Below, in pieces: positions 56,891 to 64,000 of a DNA stretch of 64,000 bases. The position numbers were made by a program, and so were the translations under genes. This stretch comes from Megamerina dolium (Eukaryota > Arthropoda > Insecta > Diptera > Megamerinidae). Location of the stretch: contig OY978526.1 in NCBI GenBank assembly GCA_963854835.1, positions 38,664,501-38,728,500 on the forward strand, in the 5' to 3' direction. Numbering within the stretch: the first letter of the stretch is position 1; every line of letters starts with the position of its first letter. Below the pieces are notes generated by a model, which saw nothing but the letters and a program-made list of their open reading frames with translations, made no database searches and was not told where the DNA came from.

Positions 56891-59800
56891 TTCACCTAGG
56901 AACTTATTTGACAAGATACGGCGGATCTTGGATTATCTGGATATTCTTTATTCGCTATGGATTTTCTAAAGTTTTTCGTCGCTTGACTCGCTCTAATATA
57001 CATATTCGTATATTTTATATGATTTTGAGCTAGACGCAAGCATATTGAAGAAAAAGTTAAATTTCTCTCATTGGAACAAATCTTAAATAATCGATTGTTC
57101 TTCAAATTGAGCTTCAAACAAACAATAAATCTCAATTAAGTACCATAGGATATGAAATATATAGAAAAAAAAAAGTAAAATAGTAGCACCAACAACCAAA
57201 TACAAATGAAAAAAAAAATAAGTTATTGTGTGAAATGAAGCCATTGTACACATATGGTATCATGTATGAGGGCGATTATGTGTGTACTGACAAAGGCAAT
57301 ACACCCCATTGAGAAGGAAGGAGAAACCTATTCATGGATTTTGCGTACTCCTGATACAACAATTACAACAACCACAAGCATGAAAAACGTGCCTTCATTA
57401 TTTCGGTTTGATTAAAAAGTAGAAGTAATTTTTTTTAGCTTTCTCCTTGTAATTAATATTGTTGTTGCAATTTTTATTAAATTTTCTCCTTTTTTTGACT
57501 TTTTTTACAACTCACATTGTACGATTGCCATATCCAACCTCGAATCCATATAATCGTATAGCTTGTAGCTAACACTCACAATGTCAATGACATTGAACAT
57601 CATGTCTGTTTACAATTTGAGGATTTTAAACAAATTAATAAGTTCATCAGTAACACCAAATTCGCATGAATGCCAATATACACTCAGATAAGGATTTTAT
57701 GGTTAATTATTAGCATCACCCATCATAATCATGCTCTAAAAACTAGAAGAATTTCATAAAATGTGCGAATTATATTTTAATTTATATTCTTTAAAGTGTG
57801 GGGCATGAGGCAGTTGAACATTGCAATGTCAATTGTTAAAAAAAAACAGCAACATTGCTTGTTGTGCAATACAACGTGTAGCCTGAGCAGCATGTATCTG
57901 GTTGGAAATTTATCACAATGTCATCAACAATGGACCAGTGACATTATTCACTACTGATACTACAGAAATGCGACAACAACAAAATAAAACTAAACAATAT
58001 AAAAATTATTAGCATTGCTATAACTTGTGAAATCTCTATGTACTGGAATACGAGGGTGGATCCATAGTAACGTAGGCGAACACTGAAGCTAGCGTATCTA
58101 ATTCAAAAAGCAAAAGAGTTTGTTCTCTTAACTGTGAAAGATATACAGGACAATTTATGAAATCTCATACCAGAAATAATCGAACGATGTTTCCATATAT
58201 TTGCGAGTTTCTCTTTTTCTTCGATGAAATCTTCATACGACTTCTTACTTATGCCATGGACAATATAAAATACAATTTGTATGGCATTTTACCTAAAACC
58301 ACAAATAGCGTGATTTTATAGCCGAAATATGGAAAATTCACAACCATTTTCATGATATCGACCTTTTAATGATGATGAAATGTAAAAACAAATCCTTGAA
58401 ACTTTAGGACGCAATATCTTGAATATGGGTGGAAAATGGGCGGTGGTCAGAAAATGTGTGACATTCATGCAGATAATCAGATAACAAAATTACCATTCCC
58501 GAATAGCAAAAAAATTACACGTAAAATCTGTCTCATTTGTCATTTGTTTTTAAAATTTCCAAATGGGTATACATGCGTAAGTACATATATATATATACAT
58601 TTATATGAGCATAAGCAAATATAGCATATATGTACATAAGTATGCTCCTTTTTTTCGGCTAGCCGTAGCTGCTCTTTGCCAACGTTGTGAATTAAGTTAT
58701 ATTGAGCTAGGTAGGGGGAATACTGCATTCCTTGCATACCAATGAGCATACATCAAACTGATTTGCATAGATGGGCAACTGTTGCTCATTCAGCATGCAT
58801 GTACATATGTACATACATATGTAAATATACCAATTTAGGTACATATGTATGATCATATTGTATAAATCATATTTGTGCAATCTTTAATTGTATTTAAGGA
58901 CATAATTTTTGAATTTAATGCCTGAAAATAATGAAATTTAAGAAAAAATTTAGATTCATAATCATGTAACTCAAATATCACATGCTTTATATAAAGTCAT
59001 GAACTTTTGCCAATATATCGTAAGAACATGCTGATTTTTTTCTAATAAATGTCAATTATTAAACTAATGTTTATTATGCTTTAAGAATCAAATACATTAT
59101 ATTGAAGTCTTCCACAAGTGGTGGAGAGAAATGAGTTTTCAAAAAAGAGGTTAATGACAAGTGGCCAATTTGAAAAGTTAAATTAAACGCAACTATAATA
59201 GAAGGAAAAAAAAAAAACGTTAAAACTAAATCTGCATAGAACATATAAAAATATAAGCAAAATACAAAATAATTTTGTCCAAATTACTACAATTCATAAT
59301 TGCATATGAGAGTAGTAAAATATTGATGTGGGATTTAGATGAGGAAATTATATATTCGTACGTATATTTAAAAGTATGATATAATGTCTATTATATCAAC
59401 CTTCTTATCATCATCACCATTGCATATTCACACAGCCGTGATCAACATTGACATATCATATCAACACTGATAACATCACACGCAGTGATTTTCACTCTCA
59501 AATAGTGGATGTACTAGTTACTAAGTAACATAGTGGAGTGTTCATACATATGTATATAGATATTTATATAACACATTTGTAAGTCTATATATATGACTAG
59601 CAATTTAATGGTTATACCAATTTTGTCATACACATACATTACAACAATAACCAATGACCCAAAGTAATTTATCGAAATCACAACCAATAATGAAATTATA
59701 CACCCTTTGTCACTTTCGACCTAATCCAGTACAGCATGAATCCATCAATCACAATTTCGTCTCATTTGTAAGTACACATATCTATATATACGCACATATA

Positions 59801-60254
59801 TACACATGAACATATACCTACTATGGTATACTACAAGTGGAAAGTACGTATATTGCTTACGAAATAATTCGTATCCATAACAGCTGTATCAGAGAAATCT
59901 GGATCACTGCTTGAGAAAACTCCTATTTGATTTTACATATTCTCGCAGTTGATTTAAGTTTATTATTTTTTTTTTTCTAAACGTTTACGAACGCGTTTAC
60001 GTACGTTTACGTAACAAAGTTGCTAACCGTCTTCGCTTAAATTTACGCACTGAAATCTTCTCTTAAGCTTATACAATATGTCTAAACCACTTCTCAAACA
60101 TATTTTGATAGCTGTTTTACAAGCTCATAAGTTCACTAGGTTTACGTGATTTACGAGGCATTTAAGCGTTGAGGATCAGTACTAAATAGAATAAATAATA
60201 GATAGAAAGTGGAGAACAGAGCTATTCTGGAACAGTAATGTTTAACACACCAAA
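56891..60254. other. AT-rich DNA, no gene recognised
   Basis: No coding, RNA or transposon signal. GTACATATGTAC-type motifs are common near 58790-58850 and 59540-59600. Confidence 0.5.
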
Positions 60255-60269
60255 TAAATTTTATCCCAA

Positions 60270-60640
60270 TATTCTATTCAATGTTGAGACGGCTCATTTT
60301 TTGGCTCAATGGGCGTGTCAATAAGCAAAATTGCAGCATTTGGAGTAAACATCTATGAGAGATTTATGCAGCACTGTTACGCTACAAAAATTCACTGTTG
60401 CGTGTGCTTAGTAGCCGGCAGAATCGTTGGTCTTTACATCTTCAAAAATTAGAACGGCGCGAAAGTCACTGTCAACGATGAACGCTTTAAAGCCATAATT
60501 GCCGATTATTTTGTGCCTCAATTGAATGGAATGTTGACTGAAGACATTTGCCATACAATGCATCAAACAATCGACTTATTGAAGTAAACATTAAAAGCAG
60601 ATTGACACATATGAACCATTTGAAGATTGTCAAGCCGCCT
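60270..60640 (+). pseudogene. DD41D-type mariner-like transposase relic (plus strand)
   Basis: Frames give FSVETAHFLAQWACQ, like FSDEAHF.L.GYVNKQ with the first Asp region, then KVTVNDERFKAIIADYFVPQ and QTIDLLK, like NVTVN.ERY..MI..FF.P. and ARATIDLLK. The second Asp block is not recognisable. Stops and shifts make it dead. It resembles the family of the deletion derivative at 30.7 kb more than the rosa-type copies. Confidence 0.65.
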
Positions 60641-60894
60641 TCGACAGTCCTGTAAGGGCTGAAGGGTTCTATATAACAATGTTTGAGTTAAATTAAATTT
60701 ATCACTATTAAATTTATTCGAATTTCCAGAGCGATGGTGTATAACTTTGCAGTGGAAATTTGAAAGGTCCTCTGTTGAGCGTATGGTGGAACATTGTCCA
60801 GCTAAGGTCTGTTCACTGTGGCAGACGAGTATAAATTAACAAATAAAATGAACAAAACATGATTAATCAATATTTAAAATCGTCTTGCCCTTGT

Positions 60895-60990
60895 TAACCG
60901 TAAAAACCATTCGACGTGACTGAAGGTGTTAGATCGCACGATCTCAATGGCCTAATGACTGGCCCATATCAGAAATAACGTGTAACCTTT
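60895..60990 (-). pseudogene. Short DD41D-type transposase scrap (minus strand)
   Basis: The minus strand reads VIRPLRSCDLTPSVTSNGF, matching WPPRSCDLTPLD of DD41D transposases up to the third catalytic Asp. It lies in opposite orientation to the relic 250 bp to the left, so the two are separate insertions or the result of an inversion. Confidence 0.5.
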
Positions 60991-63900
60991 ATATTAATTT
61001 ATACTCTGGTTCATGTTAAATTTTGGTCTATGGTGGATTTGTAAAGTCTGAACCATTCGTTAGCGTGGAATAGGGTTCCTTCAGTTCTACCGTTCGTATC
61101 AGCAAATGAGGTGGTATTTTATCTAAACAGATCCGAGAGATTGAATGTGGTCGCAGTTTACTGATTTTAAGCAAATTATGGAATGCGGTGCTACTAATAA
61201 CCGTGTTTCGGTGAAGATTTAATAGAGGTTCTCCGATAGTTGGACAAAAGGTATCCTCTTTGCCACCATGGCATATTAGTCACCAAGCATGGTTTTGATA
61301 TCATGACATAGAAAGATATCATATGCTTGTTCTTGGCAAAGTTTTACTTGGACACATCGACCTTCTCGTCCGTCGGAGAATGGACATACTTTAAACTGAT
61401 GTTCAAGAATTATCTTTTGCTAAGGATTATCGCTATTCTTGGGTTCTTCATTCTCAGTTTTGTGCTGTAAGACTATGTGTCGCAGTTTATTACTATGTCT
61501 CTCCGCATGGTAATAGAATACATATCATAAGACGCTCTTTTGATACAACCCTGTCCTGAGAGAGAGAGTTTTTAGTTTTTACTTTACAGAATCGAAACTC
61601 AACGAACAACCTCGATCAGAGACATTTCCGCCACTGACTTTAGCCGCCGTTTAGGGGAATGTGTGGATGATGTTGCCCGGTGATCGCCACGAGGAGGAGC
61701 AACAGGTTTTATTTAAACATAATAGCCAATTTATGTACATTTGTGTAATGCAAGTTACGTTCGAAAGCTATATTTCACGTCCAGTATAAAGTAATCTTGT
61801 GTTTTAGACCAAAATCGAAAAAATTGAATTATGGACTTTTGATATTACACTTTTTTAATCGCAATTAACACTGAACATGTTAGAAAAAAAGCTGGTCGCA
61901 CGATTTTAGCTAAAGAACAGACTTGATTTTATCAGTTCTTTGTTTACAAATAAAAATAAGAAATACGAAATATAAAAGAATAACTATGAAAACCAGAGAA
62001 ATCTATATATAAATGTAAATATTAGATTCGCTGTGTTTGGATATTTTTTATTTGTGTATTTTTTAATTAATGGATATGTTTTCTAAAATAATTTACTAGA
62101 GATAAGCAAAATCAAAAACCTCGATTTTCGATTGATTTTTGTGAATTCACATTTGTAGGCAAATTTAACTTTAAATCGCTCTAGCAAACGCAATTCGCTT
62201 TTTTTTCCTATTTTTGGCGATATTTCCGCTTTTTCTCACTTTTATTGAAAATCATAAACAACCCTGTTTTAGCCCTGGAATGCATTATAGCAAAGAACAA
62301 AACCTAAATTATCCAATTGACATTTGGATAAGATGTTTTGATTTACAATGAGGAAATGTCAAAAAGGGTGTGTATTAGGGATGCTGCTTTAAGTATTTCA
62401 TCATTAAATAAATTAATAAATATATTTTTTGTTTCAATTTATATTTAAATATATAATTTTTGAAAAATACTCTAAGAGTATTTTCAGCTTAATTAGTTTT
62501 ACACAACACAATATCATTAAATGTACCAATAATAAGAAAATAATGCCAAAAATAACATCACTGGCTTGTTATCTTTTTGTTGTACAAGCATTCGGATAAA
62601 ACAAAGAAGTTGAAGAAGTAGAGTAGTAAGAACAAATAGTTTAAAGAAAGCAGGAAGACAAAACAGTCAGAAAAGTAAAAAGTGGAAACTGCCAGCCAAA
62701 ATAGCAAAATCATTTTCGGCAAATTACTAATTGGGAGTCGTGAGTTCATTTTGGATAGAAGAAAGCATTTTACAATACACATGATAATAATTTTCGTATT
62801 AATAAGTGAAAAGTGCGTATAACAGGACTGAAAGCAGTAATAATAAACGGAACGCAAAGTACAAAAAAAAAGAGAATAGTAAGGGTGTGTTGAGGAAAGA
62901 AGAAGTGGGAGTTCTTTGGTCGCAGAGCTACTGCTGCCACAAAAGGACTTTGTGCAAAACGTTGAAAAAGTGAGTGCGAAAGGTAGAAAACGCCTGTAGT
63001 GCGGCTACAGTCGACATTATTATTTCAACAGATTATATTTAAATATTTGTATCTGTGTCAAAGAGCTTATTCCTTTGTGTTTTGCAAATCCTCCCAAGTA
63101 CAACGTCTAATACGGTAGCAGTGATGACAATTATGATGATTAGCAATAATACAATACATATTACATTGCAATATCTGTTTTGTTCAATTTTATCGTTTGT
63201 GATGCCACTTGAAAATTACAATTTTTGTTATTTTCAATTTCATCATTGGATTTTCACTTCAGCGTACTTAGCAAACATACACACACATGCTTGCACAATA
63301 TTCAGTAGCTTTAAGTGAATGCTCTATTTTTCTATTGTTTCTGTTATTACGAAATTAGTTGCATGTTGAATGGATATGCACCTACTGCCCGCCTGACGAT
63401 CTGCTTGCGGCTCCATCTGTGTAATAATCTTAATTGAATCTATTTTTAACAATGCAATAACAATAACAGACTGGTCGTGGCAACGAAGGGTGTTGCATAG
63501 AGGTGGTGGTAGATGAGGCATATTTTTTAATACACTCCAGTCAATCCAAATGTACCAACAGCTCTTTAGAATGATATATTTGATAGTACCTAGTATTTTG
63601 CAAATGCAAAATAGTACGTATTGTACTGTGGCCCTCTTAAGATATTTTTATATTCAATATATTCAATTTGGTTTCCTTACTTCATCATATTGTATTCGCG
63701 ATTATTTTTCTTGCAATTTATAATACCAAACATATACCACTCCTTTCACATTGATCAACTGACGGCGGTCGTTGGCGTACACAGTGTGACGCTATTGTCA
63801 TTACGAATATTGATAATGTAGCTTGATGTGAGCGAACCAATACTTACATATACCGGTTAAATTGTTTATTTACGATACCATACATTTTAAAAACGCTACG

Positions 63901-64000
63901 AAGAGGTTCGGAAGAAGATGTTTATTCTAAATATTCATTGTGTTCTTGAGGGTTAGCATATTTTTTCTTTGTATGTATGTGCTTTTCCTCAAACAACAAC
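60991..64000. other. AT-rich DNA, no gene recognised
   Basis: Less AT-rich patches near 61000-61700 have no recognisable domain on either strand. The rest is AT-rich without RNA genes or transposon ends. Confidence 0.45.

Overview
The window is AT-rich nuclear DNA of a higher dipteran. Tephritid-type flies fit best: there are two copies of a DD41D mariner-like element of the kind first described as rosa in Ceratitis, plus many ACATATGTACATAC-type repeats, short insect introns and a nuclear tRNA. I see no convincing multi-exon host protein gene. The sequence reads as intergenic or giant-intron DNA densely colonised by mobile elements, in a background with no recognisable coding. All identities below come from reading translations by eye; no database search was run.

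Layout. 0-5 kb: a LINE relic, a tRNA-derived SINE and a DD41D mariner-like element. 5-13.5 kb: microsatellites, one mariner relic and one SINE. 13.5-17 kb: a LINE RT scrap fused to one arm of a near-perfect 0.96-kb inverted repeat. 20.8-21.3 kb: a SINE ending in a 178-bp (AT)n tract. 21.7 kb: a tRNA-Ser(GCT). 22.9-24.65 kb: a 5'-truncated R1-clade-like LINE inserted inside a (TG)n/(CA)n microsatellite. 27.6-29.45 kb, minus strand: a Fanzor (eukaryotic TnpB relative, OMEGA RNA-guided nuclease). 29.8-41.5 kb: locally duplicated DNA with repeated exon-like boxes, an apparently intact Tc1-like DD34E element nested in the target duplication of a hAT MITE, a deleted PIF/Harbinger element and a truncated hobo/Hermes-type hAT element. 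41.6-64 kb: relics of mariner, LINE and piggyBac, a second DD41D copy, another copy of the inverted-repeat family, clusters of GATTAATC and long featureless AT-rich stretches.

The Fanzor is the most notable system. It has one frame of 559 codons, a 76-bp phase-0 intron and a 23-residue terminal exon that carries a basic PPPKKRKKNR nuclear-localisation-like motif. The RuvC residues (D331, alternative E495, D531) and a CxxC...CxxC zinc ribbon are all present. A single in-frame TGA at codon 320 separates the N-terminal part from the nuclease core. A perfect 10-bp-stem hairpin overlaps the stop codon, where a guide RNA would be sought.

The only intact transposase frame seen is that of the Tc1-like element at 35.66-36.70 kb (346 aa, DD34E). 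The other transposases are frameshifted, truncated or deleted. Several elements are nested, which gives a relative order of insertion.
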